Assembly (NCBI GenBank): GCA_958296405.1
Contig: OY282519.1
Span: 558,001 to 622,000 of the forward strand
Direction of reading: 5' to 3'
Source of the DNA: an uncultured Pseudomonadales bacterium
GTDB lineage: Bacteria; Pseudomonadota; Gammaproteobacteria; Pseudomonadales; Azotimanducaceae
Length of the DNA stretch: 64,000 nt
Of this stretch, positions 8,425 to 16,300 are shown one piece after another. Every line of letters begins with the position of its first letter. Position 1 is the stretch's first letter. The notes beneath the pieces are model-generated. The model did not search any database. It worked only from the letters and a program-made list of their open reading frames with translations, and was not told the DNA's origin. Both the position numbers and the translations under genes were made by a program.

Positions 8425-9912
8425 GTGCTAGCCGCCAGCAGCGCTGTCGCGCATGGCTGGCGGCGATTGGCGCGTTTTGGCTGGCGGCGCACTGTTCCAA
8501 TCGCCGGCTTGCTCGCTGCGGCCAGTGCCGGCAGCGTCGCCGCGCAAGACTGGTTCGATACGTTCAAGGACACGGCCGCGCCCGCCGAGCTGCATCGCTT
8601 TCTATACGCGATGCCCAAAGGCGGAGACTTGCACTTGCACTTGGGCGGCTCCGTCTTCTCTGAGTGGTACTACGATTTAGCCGTGGCGCAGGCGGCCAAC
8701 GGCTACCGCTACTTCACCAAGGTGAAGATCGAGAACTGCGCGGACGCGGCGCCACCGCCCCGCCGCACGCCCTACCTGTTCCGCTTCCACACCGTCGACC
8801 AGAACACCTTGGAGCGGTTCAACGCCTGCGAGCGCTCCGAGTATGTGCCCCTTGAGAGCTTGACGGGCAGCCAGAAGGCCGCTTGGCTCGACAGCCTGCG
8901 GCTCGACCAAGCCCACGAAGGCCGCAACGAGTTCTTCGAGGCGCATTGGAGCCGCCTCGGCGACATGACGCGCAACCCGCACTTAATCGCGGAAGCGCTG
9001 TACCGCAACATGCAGGCCTTCGGCACCGAGGGCGTGGCCTACATTGAGCCGCAAGTGGGCGTGCGCGGCTTGCGGGCCAGCAACGGCAACGCGTTGAGCC
9101 CCGATGCGGTGATGGACATCTACCGCGAACGCATCGCGCGACCAGACGCCCAAGCCACCGGGGTGAGCGTGCGCATGCAGGTCTCGTTGCTGCGCTTCGT
9201 TGCGGACGCGGAGGCGCAGCTCGCCCAGCTTTACGACATCGCGGCGCGCCATCAAGAGATCGTGGCCGTCAACATGGTTGGGCGGGAAGACAACGACAAG
9301 GGCTACCCGCTGCGTTTCCTAGACACCCTGCGCGCGCTGCGCCGGCAGTACAGCGGCGTGCGCCTATCCATCCACGCCGGAGAGGTGGACGAACCAAACC
9401 ACCACGTGCGCGATACGTTGCTGTTGGGCGCTGAGCGCATCGGCCACGGCATCAATCTCATCACAGATCCGCAAACCTTGACGGCGATGCGCCACGGCCC
9501 CTACTTGGTGGAGATCAACCTCATTTCCAACTTGCTGTTGGAGTATGTGGACGACTATGCCCAGCACCCGTTCCCGGAGTATCTGCGCATCGGCGTGCCC
9601 GTGGCGCTCTCCACGGACGATCGCGGCATGTGGGATTCGACGCTCACCGATGAGTTCTTCGTCGCCGTGACGGAGTTTGACCTCACTTGGGCGGAAATCG
9701 AGCAGCTATCCCGCAACTCGCTGCGCCACAGCTTCCTTGAAGCAGGGGAGAAAGCGGCCTTGTTGGACGATTACTCGCGTCGCGTTGCGAACTTCGTGGC
9801 AGTGTTCCAAGCTGAAGGCATGGCCGCTTTCGCCGACCGGCGCCCGCCCCGCCGTGGCTTCATTTGCCGACGCTATGGCCTTTGCCCAGAGCCGAACGAG
9901 GGAAACCCATGA
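8425..9912 (+). CDS. Exported adenosine deaminase-family enzyme
   Basis: About 495 residues. It deaminates adenosine (or a related purine) to inosine and ammonia. Zinc and catalytic motifs are all present: HLHLGGS (residues ~70-76), LSIHAGEVDE (~315), ERIGHGINL, and ALSTDDRGMWDS (~395). The N-terminus (RRTVPIAGLLAAASAGSVAAQ) is a signal peptide, so the enzyme acts outside the cytoplasm, unlike the usual bacterial Add; the extra segment before the second motif resembles secreted ADA/ADGF-type enzymes. The start is uncertain: GTG 8425 is used, while TTG 8467 gives a shorter signal peptide and GTG 8359 is also in frame. It lies 113 bases after the receptor gene, and its stop overlaps the next start (ATGA), so it is translationally coupled to the second NUP protein. 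Confidence 0.85.
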   Translation: MLAASSAVAHGWRRLARFGWRRTVPIAGLLAAASAGSVAAQDWFDTFKDTAAPAELHRFLYAMPKGGDLHLHLGGSVFSEWYYDLAVAQAANGYRYFTKVKIENCADAAPPPRRTPYLFRFHTVDQNTLERFNACERSEYVPLESLTGSQKAAWLDSLRLDQAHEGRNEFFEAHWSRLGDMTRNPHLIAEALYRNMQAFGTEGVAYIEPQVGVRGLRASNGNALSPDAVMDIYRERIARPDAQATGVSVRMQVSLLRFVADAEAQLAQLYDIAARHQEIVAVNMVGREDNDKGYPLRFLDTLRALRRQYSGVRLSIHAGEVDEPNHHVRDTLLLGAERIGHGINLITDPQTLTAMRHGPYLVEINLISNLLLEYVDDYAQHPFPEYLRIGVPVALSTDDRGMWDSTLTDEFFVAVTEFDLTWAEIEQLSRNSLRHSFLEAGEKAALLDDYSRRVANFVAVFQAEGMAAFADRRPPRRGFICRRYGLCPEPNEGNP

Positions 9913-11000
9913 ACACGCTGCAACGCTTGGCACGGCTGCAGATCCTTGGCTGGTGCCTTGTCGCCGGCTTCGCCAGCGCGGCCGCCCCGGACATCCTTGA
10001 GGCCACCGAGCCTCTGCCCGTGAAGGTGGTGATCGTCACCATGTTCGAGATCGGCGCAGACGAAGGCGACGCACCCGGCGAGTTCCAACTCTGGAAGGAG
10101 CGCCGCAACCTCGACGTGCGGCTGCCGTTTCCACATTCGCACCACGACCTGTTCTACAACGCCGAATCGCAGCTGCTCGGCATGGTGACCGGCATTGGCA
10201 CCGCGCAATCGGCCGCGGCCACCATGGCGCTGGGGTTGGATCCACGCTTCGACTTGAGCCAAGCGTACTGGCTGATCGCCGGCATCGCCGGCATTGATCC
10301 GGAAGACGCCTCCATCGGGTCCGCAGCTTGGTCCGCCTACTTGGTGGATGGCGACCTTGCCTACGAAATCGATGCCCGCGAAAAGCCCGAGGATTGGCCC
10401 ACTGGCTACTTCGCCCGCCGCTCGCAGCGACCGTTCGACCCGAACAAGCCCGATCCGGTGGAGGGCGAAATGCATGTCGCCAACATCGCGCTGCGCGATT
10501 GGGCGTATGAACTCACAAAGGGCTTGGAGCTCTTCGATTCGGAAGGCCTGGCCGCCGCCCGCGCGCCGTTCACCGAGCACCCCAACGCCCGCAAACCGCC
10601 GTTTGTGTTGAAAGGCGGCCACATCGCGGCGATGACCTTCTGGCACGGCGCGCTCATGAACGATTGGGCGAACGACTGGGTGCGCTACTGGTCAAACGGT
10701 GCGACGGACTTCGTGACCTCCGCGATGGAAGAGACCGGCACGTTCCTCTCGATCCAATACCTGCACCGTTTGGGCCGCGTGGACAAGAACCGCTTGATGG
10801 TGCTGCGCGCCGGCAGCAACTACACCATGCCGCCGCCCGGCCTCACCGCCGCCGAGCATCTGCTGCGCGAGAAGAAGGGCTACTCCGGCATGGAAGCAGC
10901 GCTTGAGGCCCTGTACTTGGTGGGTTCGACGGTGATCGACGAACTGCTCAGCAACTGGGACACCCACGGGAAGACGATTCCCGGCGAGGGCGGAGAGTAG
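9909..11000 (+). CDS. Exported NUP-family protein, copy 2
   Basis: 363 residues from the ATG that overlaps the adenosine deaminase stop, with GAGGG upstream. The signal peptide is LQILGWCLVAGFASAAA. It is a paralogue of the 4691 gene: KVVIVTMFEIGADEGDAPGEFQLW, GTAQSAAATMALGLDPRFDLSQAYWLIAGIAGIDPEDASIGSAAWSAYLVDGDLAYEIDAREKP, TFWHGALMNDWANDWVRYW and SAMEETGTFLSIQYL...LRAGSNYTMPPPG. The copies share motifs over the full length but differ enough to be old duplicates, perhaps with different nucleosides. By context it would act on inosine made by the deaminase. It ends the module, 75 bases before tRNA-Asn. Confidence 0.82.
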   Translation: MNTLQRLARLQILGWCLVAGFASAAAPDILEATEPLPVKVVIVTMFEIGADEGDAPGEFQLWKERRNLDVRLPFPHSHHDLFYNAESQLLGMVTGIGTAQSAAATMALGLDPRFDLSQAYWLIAGIAGIDPEDASIGSAAWSAYLVDGDLAYEIDAREKPEDWPTGYFARRSQRPFDPNKPDPVEGEMHVANIALRDWAYELTKGLELFDSEGLAAARAPFTEHPNARKPPFVLKGGHIAAMTFWHGALMNDWANDWVRYWSNGATDFVTSAMEETGTFLSIQYLHRLGRVDKNRLMVLRAGSNYTMPPPGLTAAEHLLREKKGYSGMEAALEALYLVGSTVIDELLSNWDTHGKTIPGEGGE

Positions 11001-11075
11001 GCGCTGCGCTGGGGCGCGGACGCGCGTCGTCGGTGCCGAACCGCCACGACGGCGCGCATCGGAATCTAGGAAGGT

Positions 11076-11151
11076 TGGCTCCGCCTGCTGGGCTCGAACC
11101 AGCGACCCGCTGATTAACAGTCAGCTGCTCTACCAACTGAGCTAAGGCGGA
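11076..11151 (-). tRNA. tRNA-Asn (anticodon GTT)
   Basis: Read on the minus strand it has acceptor TCCGCCT/AGGCGGA, D-arm AGCTCAGTTGGTAGAGC, anticodon stem-loop CTGACTGTTAATCAG with GTT, T-arm GGTTCGAGCC and an encoded CCA. Length is 76. An IS-like end lies about 60 bases away on the right, so the tRNA marks the border of the accessory patch. Confidence 0.95.
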
Positions 11152-11212
11152 AAGGGGCGCTATTCTAGCGGCTCGCTGGTGCTCGTCAACTGAATGTTCG
11201 GCTCAGCCAAGG

Positions 11213-11345
11213 CCATCTTAACCGGGTTTTCGTTTTCCGCTCTGCGGTGCGATTGGGGAGTTGGCGCACACACTCGGGTTCCGGAGGCTTTTCAGGGCTG
11301 GCGCGAGGGGTTGGGGGGCGTTTTCCGCGGATTGGCGCATCCGGG
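11213..11345 (+). repeat. Direct repeat copy A (IS-end-like)
   Basis: About 130 bases starting CCATCTTAA and including TGCGGTGCGATTGGGGAGTTG, CCGGAGG.TTTT..GGGCT, a GGGGGCGTTTT stretch and GGATTGGCGCATC. It is matched in the same orientation at 14761-14892 with clear similarity along its whole length. On the minus strand it forms the 3' end of the transposase remnant, so it looks like the terminal part of an insertion sequence. Confidence 0.75.
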
Positions 11346-11690
11346 CGGCCCCTTGGCGTTCTGGAGGTGCCGGGGGAGGGGTTCCGACCATCTCGCGCAG
11401 GGCCTCGCCCTGCTGGGCGGCGCGGCCGTGGTTGGCTTGGGCCGGTGGTTGAAGCGCCCGTTGAGCCGGACGATGGAGACGGCGGCGTTGGTCAGGCAGG
11501 CCAAGTTGCGGGGCAGGCGCCTAGGCTTGGCGCGGCGTCGGTCCTCGCCGCAGGTGAAGTCGCGGACGCGGTGGAGGCGGTTCTCGATTTCCCAGTGGCC
11601 GCGTTTGAGGGCGAGGAGCTGCGGCGGGCACCCGAGAGGCGCCCGCCGCGCAAGCCTGTAGGCGAACCTGTCGCCGTCGTTTAGTCCCTC
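11292..11690 (-). pseudogene. Remnant of an ISAs1-like DDE transposase
   Basis: Only the C-terminal part of a transposase is left. The translated stretch RGHWEIENRLHRVRDFTCGED followed by PRNLACLTNAAVSIVRL is the end of the DDE catalytic domain of ISAs1-type transposases, including the last catalytic Glu (WEIEN). No N-terminal part is present: the upstream end runs directly into the stop of the TonB-dependent receptor gene five bases away, and the 3' part runs into direct repeat A. The element can no longer move by itself. The family name is from motif memory. Confidence 0.75.
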
Positions 11691-11694
11691 GCAA

Positions 11695-14631
11695 CTAGAA
11701 AGTGAGGCCGCCGGCGACGAACCAGTAGCGGCCCAAGGCGTCGTACATGCCGGGGAAGGTGTTGCCGTTGCCGTTGATGGACGGTCCGGCACCATTGCCG
11801 CCGATGGGCGGCGCCTTGTCGAACAGGTTGTTGATGCCGACGCGGACCTGGACGGACTCCCTGACGTCCCAAATGGTCGCTAGATCAATGTAGGACACGG
11901 CCTTCAGGTCCACGTTCTCATTGAGGTCCTTCAACTCGCTGGTGTAGCGCCACATGATGGTGGCCGCCACATCCCAAGGCGTAGTCCAGATCAGCCTAAG
12001 CTTGTTGCGCAGATCCGGCGTGGGGTAGCCGCATGACCCCCCCCCCCAATTGCCGGCGCACTTCGCCTTGGGGGCACCCGCCAGCTCCTGCCGCTCCCAC
12101 TTGCTGAAGTAGGCAAGGACGTTGCTGACGTTCAAGGTACCCATGTCGCCCAGCGCTACGGCGTAGTCCGCCACCAGGTCGTAGCCGACCACCTTTTCGA
12201 TGGCTAGGTTGTCGTTCGTCGCCACGATTTGGCCGCTGCTGTTGACATTCGAACCGATCCAGAGGTCGCCAGGGACACCGCGCCTGACCAACTCGCATTG
12301 GGACAGGTTGCCGTCCAAGCATTGGTTCAGAATGAACTCCGGGCTCAGATTGTCGATGCCTTCGGTGATCTCGATGTTGAAGTAGTCCAAGGTCAGGGTC
12401 AGCCCGTCGATGGCGGTGGGCGTCAGCACCACGCCGAAGGACCAGGTGTCCGATTCCTCGGGCTCCAAGTTTGGATTGCCGCCTTGCAGGTAGTTGTACT
12501 GGCCGGCCGGGGAGTTCGCGATTCTGCCGAACTGCTCCGCGGTGACGCCGCTGCGGGCGCATTCCTCAAAGGTGCGGCCTCGGGCGGTCATGCCGTTGGT
12601 GACTGGCCCGCCACAGGGGTCGCCCGTCATGTCAAACAGGTTTAAGCCTTGGGGCCGAAACAGCTCCCGAACGTTGGCACCGCGGATGGCCCGCTGAAAG
12701 CTGCCGCGCAACTTGACATCCTGATTGATGGCCCAGCCAGTGCGGATGCCGAAGGTATCCGTCGTAACGCCGTAGCTGTAGTCGGAGTAGCGGAAGGCCA
12801 AGTCCAGAGTGAGCTCCTCCGCGAACTGCTTGCCCTCCACCAAGGGAATGCTCGCCTCCATGAACAGCTCGAAAACGTCATAGCCGCCGCTGACCGGCAC
12901 GGTGGCGCCGCCTTGGCCGGCGCCTTCGCCGCTGCGGAAGCCCTCGTCCGGGTTGAAGTCCAGGTTTTCCTCCCGATACTCCGCGCCAAGCACCACGGCG
13001 ACGCCGGTGTCCGCCGAGGGCAGCCGAATGCCGTAGTCGGCAAGGTCCCCGGCGATGTAGCCGGAAGCCACCAACTGATCCGTGGAGCCCCGGGCAAACA
13101 GCGGCAGGACGATGTAGTCCAGCGCTTCCTGAGTGACCCCGCCCTCTTGGAAGATGTTCCAAGGCACGCAGTTCGGATCCGAGCCGTCCACCACCGAGCG
13201 GCACACGATGTCGCCGTTGTCATTCCGCACGGCGTCCAAGGCGCGGCGAATCTTGGTGGTGCCCAAATCGTTGAGATAGGTGTTCTCCATGCTGACTTCG
13301 GCATAGAGCAGGGAGGCGTCGTAGCGCCAGTTTTCGTTGAGGTCCCCCCGTGCGCCGAAGACGCCGCGGAACGTGGTGTGGCGCAGGTCTTGCTGACGGT
13401 TGCCGCCCTCAACATTGCGCCGGCCGATAAAAAACGGGTCCCGGGTGTCCTCCCTGGTCAGCCCGATGGCACCGCAAACGGCCTCGAACTGCTGGTCGGA
13501 CATCAACGGATTGCCGCAGCTTAAGGATTCGGTGACGAAGAAGGCGCCGGAGGGGGCGATCTGGGAGACGCTGCGGTCGTCCATGAACATCAGCTCCATG
13601 TAGGCTTCCACTTGGTCGCTGACGGCGTAGCGGGTGAAGGCCCCGTAGGTCCATTGCTCATCGGGCCGCTGATAGTAGTTCAGAGGGCCGTAGTTGAAGG
13701 TCTCCCCTTGGCGCGGGACGAATTCGCTGCCGGAAACGATGTAGTCAACGGCGGGGCCGCCGACGCCGAAGTTGGTGAAGCGGCCTTGGGGAATGGTCGA
13801 TGATCCGAAGCAGCCGTCGGCGTTGTCATTCAAGGCGCAGGAACTGTAGTCCCTTGCGCCCTGCCGCACCGGCTCGATGTCCCGGTAGGTGGCGTAGGCG
13901 GTGGCGTTGCCGCGCCCGTCGGCGAAATTGCCGCCGATGAGCAAGGAGATGTAGGAGGCGTCTCCATCGGACACGCTGCCGTCCGCCGCTGGGTAGCCGG
14001 CGTCCTGCACGATGCCCTGCCACCTGCTGGAGTCGTTGTTGTGATTGTACTGGCTGAATTGGTAGTCCAGCTTCAATCCCTCAAAGTCGTCCTTCATGAT
14101 GAAGTTGATCACCCCGGCCACGGCGTCTGAACCATAGGTGGCAGAGGCGCCGCCGGTCAGCACCTCCACCCGTTCCACCAAGGCGCCCGGAATTTGGTTG
14201 ATGTCCGCACCGATCCCCCCTTGTATGGGCGAACCAGCCGGCAAGCGGCTGCCGTTGACCAGCACCAAGGTGCGCTCCGGCCCGAGGTTGCGCAGGTTGA
14301 TGGTGGCGGTGCCGGTGGCGCCGTTGGACTGCCCGGTGTTCTGGTCTGACCAAACTTGGGGCAGGGTGCGCACCAAATCCTCCGGGCGGACCGTGCCTTG
14401 GTAAAGAAACTCGTCCGCATCGATCTGGGTGACTGGGCTGGCGCTGACCAGATTGGCGCGAATGATGCGCGAGCCGGTGACCACCACTTCCTCAATGGAC
14501 GAGGTTGCCATGTCTTGCTCGACTTCCTCAGTTCCATCGGCCTCCTGTGCATGGAGGGCTGGCGGGAACGCCAGCGCGGCGGCCAGAGCCGCCAAGCCAA
14601 ACGCCAGTTTGGTGTGGGTGATTTTCAACAT
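11695..14631 (-). CDS. TonB-dependent receptor, IS-flanked, with an internal G11 run
   Basis: 978-residue TonB-dependent receptor of the large proteobacterial type. The ATG at 14631 has AGGGGG upstream and begins a signal peptide (MLKITHTKLAFGLAALAAALAFPPALHAQ). A TonB-box-like EEVVVTGSRI follows at ~45, then the plug with TINLRNLGPERTLVLVNGSRLPAGS and LTGGASATYGSDAVAGVINFI, and a barrel ending in a terminal Phe (WFVAGGLTF). A run of 11 G (plus-strand C, 12037-12047) codes for a Gly stretch near residue 862; a one-base slip would remove about the last 115 residues, including the terminal strands. The gene lies between two direct IS-end copies and is opposite in strand to the purine module. 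Ligand unknown. Confidence 0.88.
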   Translation of the reverse strand: MLKITHTKLAFGLAALAAALAFPPALHAQEADGTEEVEQDMATSSIEEVVVTGSRIIRANLVSASPVTQIDADEFLYQGTVRPEDLVRTLPQVWSDQNTGQSNGATGTATINLRNLGPERTLVLVNGSRLPAGSPIQGGIGADINQIPGALVERVEVLTGGASATYGSDAVAGVINFIMKDDFEGLKLDYQFSQYNHNNDSSRWQGIVQDAGYPAADGSVSDGDASYISLLIGGNFADGRGNATAYATYRDIEPVRQGARDYSSCALNDNADGCFGSSTIPQGRFTNFGVGGPAVDYIVSGSEFVPRQGETFNYGPLNYYQRPDEQWTYGAFTRYAVSDQVEAYMELMFMDDRSVSQIAPSGAFFVTESLSCGNPLMSDQQFEAVCGAIGLTREDTRDPFFIGRRNVEGGNRQQDLRHTTFRGVFGARGDLNENWRYDASLLYAEVSMENTYLNDLGTTKIRRALDAVRNDNGDIVCRSVVDGSDPNCVPWNIFQEGGVTQEALDYIVLPLFARGSTDQLVASGYIAGDLADYGIRLPSADTGVAVVLGAEYREENLDFNPDEGFRSGEGAGQGGATVPVSGGYDVFELFMEASIPLVEGKQFAEELTLDLAFRYSDYSYGVTTDTFGIRTGWAINQDVKLRGSFQRAIRGANVRELFRPQGLNLFDMTGDPCGGPVTNGMTARGRTFEECARSGVTAEQFGRIANSPAGQYNYLQGGNPNLEPEESDTWSFGVVLTPTAIDGLTLTLDYFNIEITEGIDNLSPEFILNQCLDGNLSQCELVRRGVPGDLWIGSNVNSSGQIVATNDNLAIEKVVGYDLVADYAVALGDMGTLNVSNVLAYFSKWERQELAGAPKAKCAGNWGGGSCGYPTPDLRNKLRLIWTTPWDVAATIMWRYTSELKDLNENVDLKAVSYIDLATIWDVRESVQVRVGINNLFDKAPPIGGNGAGPSINGNGNTFPGMYDALGRYWFVAGGLTF
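12037..12047. repeat. Homopolymer of 11 C (G11 in the coding strand)
   Basis: An uninterrupted run of eleven identical bases inside the coding region of a surface receptor. At this length the reading frame is intact (Asn-Trp-Gly-Gly-Gly-Ser). Runs of this size are known to slip during replication in contingency loci, and also to cause sequencing indels. Confidence 0.9.
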
Positions 14632-14760
14632 TTCGGAACCCCCTAGTAATGGTGAATGTGGGTAATTTCGTGGAGGCGCAACGGCACCGGGCACCACTCG
14701 CGGTGCAGCCATTGCTTGGGCCTCTTTGCAGGCCCCTAACCGGACAATAGTAACAGCAGT

Positions 14761-14892
14761 GCCATCTTAAAGTCGGGGTTTCTTTTTCCACACTGCGGTG
14801 CGATTGGGGAGTTGACGCGCGCGTTTGGATTTTCCGGAGGTTTTCGGGCTGTCGCGAGGGGGTTTGGGGGCGTTTTGGCGGATTGGCGCATC
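14761..14892 (+). repeat. Direct repeat copy B (IS-end-like)
   Basis: Second copy of the ~130-base element of 11213-11345 in the same orientation, beginning GCCATCTTAAAG and ending GGATTGGCGCATCG. It lies 130 bases upstream of the start of the receptor gene, so any promoter for that gene lies between this repeat and the ATG or within the repeat. I recognise no transposase body next to it; 14893-14981 holds nothing else I can identify. Confidence 0.75.
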
Positions 14893-14981
14893 GCTGCGGG
14901 GATTGAGGAACGTGGACGGCGGTTCGGAACCCATGGGGGACTTCGACGCCGCATGCGCGGCCCTGGGAGGGGCGGCAGCGG

Positions 14982-15551
14982 CTAACGCCGGTCGAAGATG
15001 CGCTGCACCTGCACGTCTCGCCCGCCGGTTTTCACCACCACTTCCACTCGCAGCCGGGTGCCGTCCCGTTCGAGGCGCATCGTCTCCACGCCTTCCGTCA
15101 AGTCCCGCCGCGAGCGAATGACCAGCGCTCCATCTCGCCAGCCCGCCTGCACCAGCCAGTGGTCGCGTTCCCGCTCGCCCCAAGAAACGTCTCGATAGGG
15201 GCCATCGTCGTAGCGGATGCCCATGGAACGCGCGTCTTGCTCGATGGTCATCCGTTGCGCCTTGACCACCGGAAAGTCCTCCCCCACGAAGGCGCTTGAG
15301 GCTTCCGGCTTGCGCTGCCGGCCACGCACGATGTCCCGATCTTCAAGGCGGCGTATCTCCTGCGGATCAGGTGGCGCGTCGCTCTCCCTGGCATCGACGT
15401 GCCAGACCCCCGTGAGGTTGAAACCGGCTGCCGGGCGCGTCTCCAACTGTGACTGACAGCCAGCCGCCACGCCCAACACGAATGTCGCCAGCGCCAGAGG
15501 TAGAGCGCTCAGCGAAGCACGGAGCGGTGAGCGCAGGATGGCGCCAACCAC
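14982..15551 (-). CDS. Putative lipoprotein of unknown function
   Basis: About 189 residues from a GTG chosen because it gives a compact lipoprotein signal (RSPLRASLSALPLALATFVLGVAAGC, lipobox VAAG-C). A longer frame back to 15614 adds a poorly hydrophobic leader. The mature part has GVWHVDARESDAPPDPQEIRRLEDRD, then a basic patch, and beta-rich repeats ending in VVVKTGGRDVQVQRIFDRR. Overall it looks like a small lipid-anchored beta-sandwich or barrel with a WxVD start, a layout found in lipocalin-like lipoproteins, but I recognise no specific family. It stands alone between repeat B and the Uma2 remnant. Confidence 0.65.
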   Translation of the reverse strand: MVGAILRSPLRASLSALPLALATFVLGVAAGCQSQLETRPAAGFNLTGVWHVDARESDAPPDPQEIRRLEDRDIVRGRQRKPEASSAFVGEDFPVVKAQRMTIEQDARSMGIRYDDGPYRDVSWGERERDHWLVQAGWRDGALVIRSRRDLTEGVETMRLERDGTRLRVEVVVKTGGRDVQVQRIFDRR

Positions 15552-15709
15552 CCGGCAGCCCCTTACGCGCGGGCTTACGCTAGCCACCTGACAGACGGTT
15601 GATGCGCCTTCCATCCGCGCCAGTATAGTGAACCGCGTCGCCGACGGTCATCGCGGTCCCGAATCGGCCACGCACGGCAGCCATCTATCTCGGACCGCCC
15701 TGACGAACG

Positions 15710-16156
15710 GTGCGCTTGAGCGCCCGCAGCGAAGTGCAGCCCGACGTGCTCCTGCGCATTGACGAAAGTGCCAGTGGAAGGGTGCGGGGCAGCGCCGACG
15801 GGCACTTGGAGGGTGCCCCAGAACTGGTTGTCGAAGTCGCGGCGAGCAGCGCGTCCATCGATCTGCACGACAAACTCCGCATCTATCAGAGCGCCGGCGT
15901 GCGCGAGTACATCGTCTGGCGCACGCACGACGACCGCATCGACTATTTCGGCCTCGCCGATGGACGCTAGCGGCCCTTGCCGAAGGATGCGGCCGGAATT
16001 GTTCACAGCGAAGTGTTCCCGGGCTTGTGGCTGGACACGCCGGCGTTGTGCCTAGGCGAGTTGGCAACGGCCCTCGCCACCTTGGCGGCAGAAACGAACT
16101 CGCCAGCGCATCGGCACTTCGTGGAGCAGCTGGCGACCAACGAAAACGTCAGGTGA
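15710..16156 (+). pseudogene. Broken Uma2-family (PD-(D/E)XK-like) gene
   Basis: The translation [60 protein letters not shown] matches the C-terminal two thirds of Uma2 proteins (restriction-endonuclease-like fold, common in cyanobacteria). A TAG interrupts the frame at 15968-15970, and the same frame then continues with HSEVFPGLWLDTPALCLGELATALATLAAE to a TGA at 16154. The N-terminal third is missing: a stop lies three codons before the first GTG. It is a decaying gene unless the TAG is read through. Uma2 genes spread with mobile DNA, in keeping with the IS remnants nearby. Confidence 0.8.
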
Positions 16157-16300
16157 CCTAGCAGCCGCGCCATGTGCGGCGCTGCACGATCAACTAGCCG
16201 AGCACAGCCGCCGGCCACACTCGCCTTGGCCATGCCCTCGCACGCGGTGTGGTAGGTTGCGGGGGAACTTGGCAAGCCCCGCAGGAGCCTTGAACCCGGC

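Noticed and set aside
15710-15970. Intact 86-residue gene
   Set aside because: The same frame continues with Uma2 sequence after the TAG, so it is better read as a broken longer gene.
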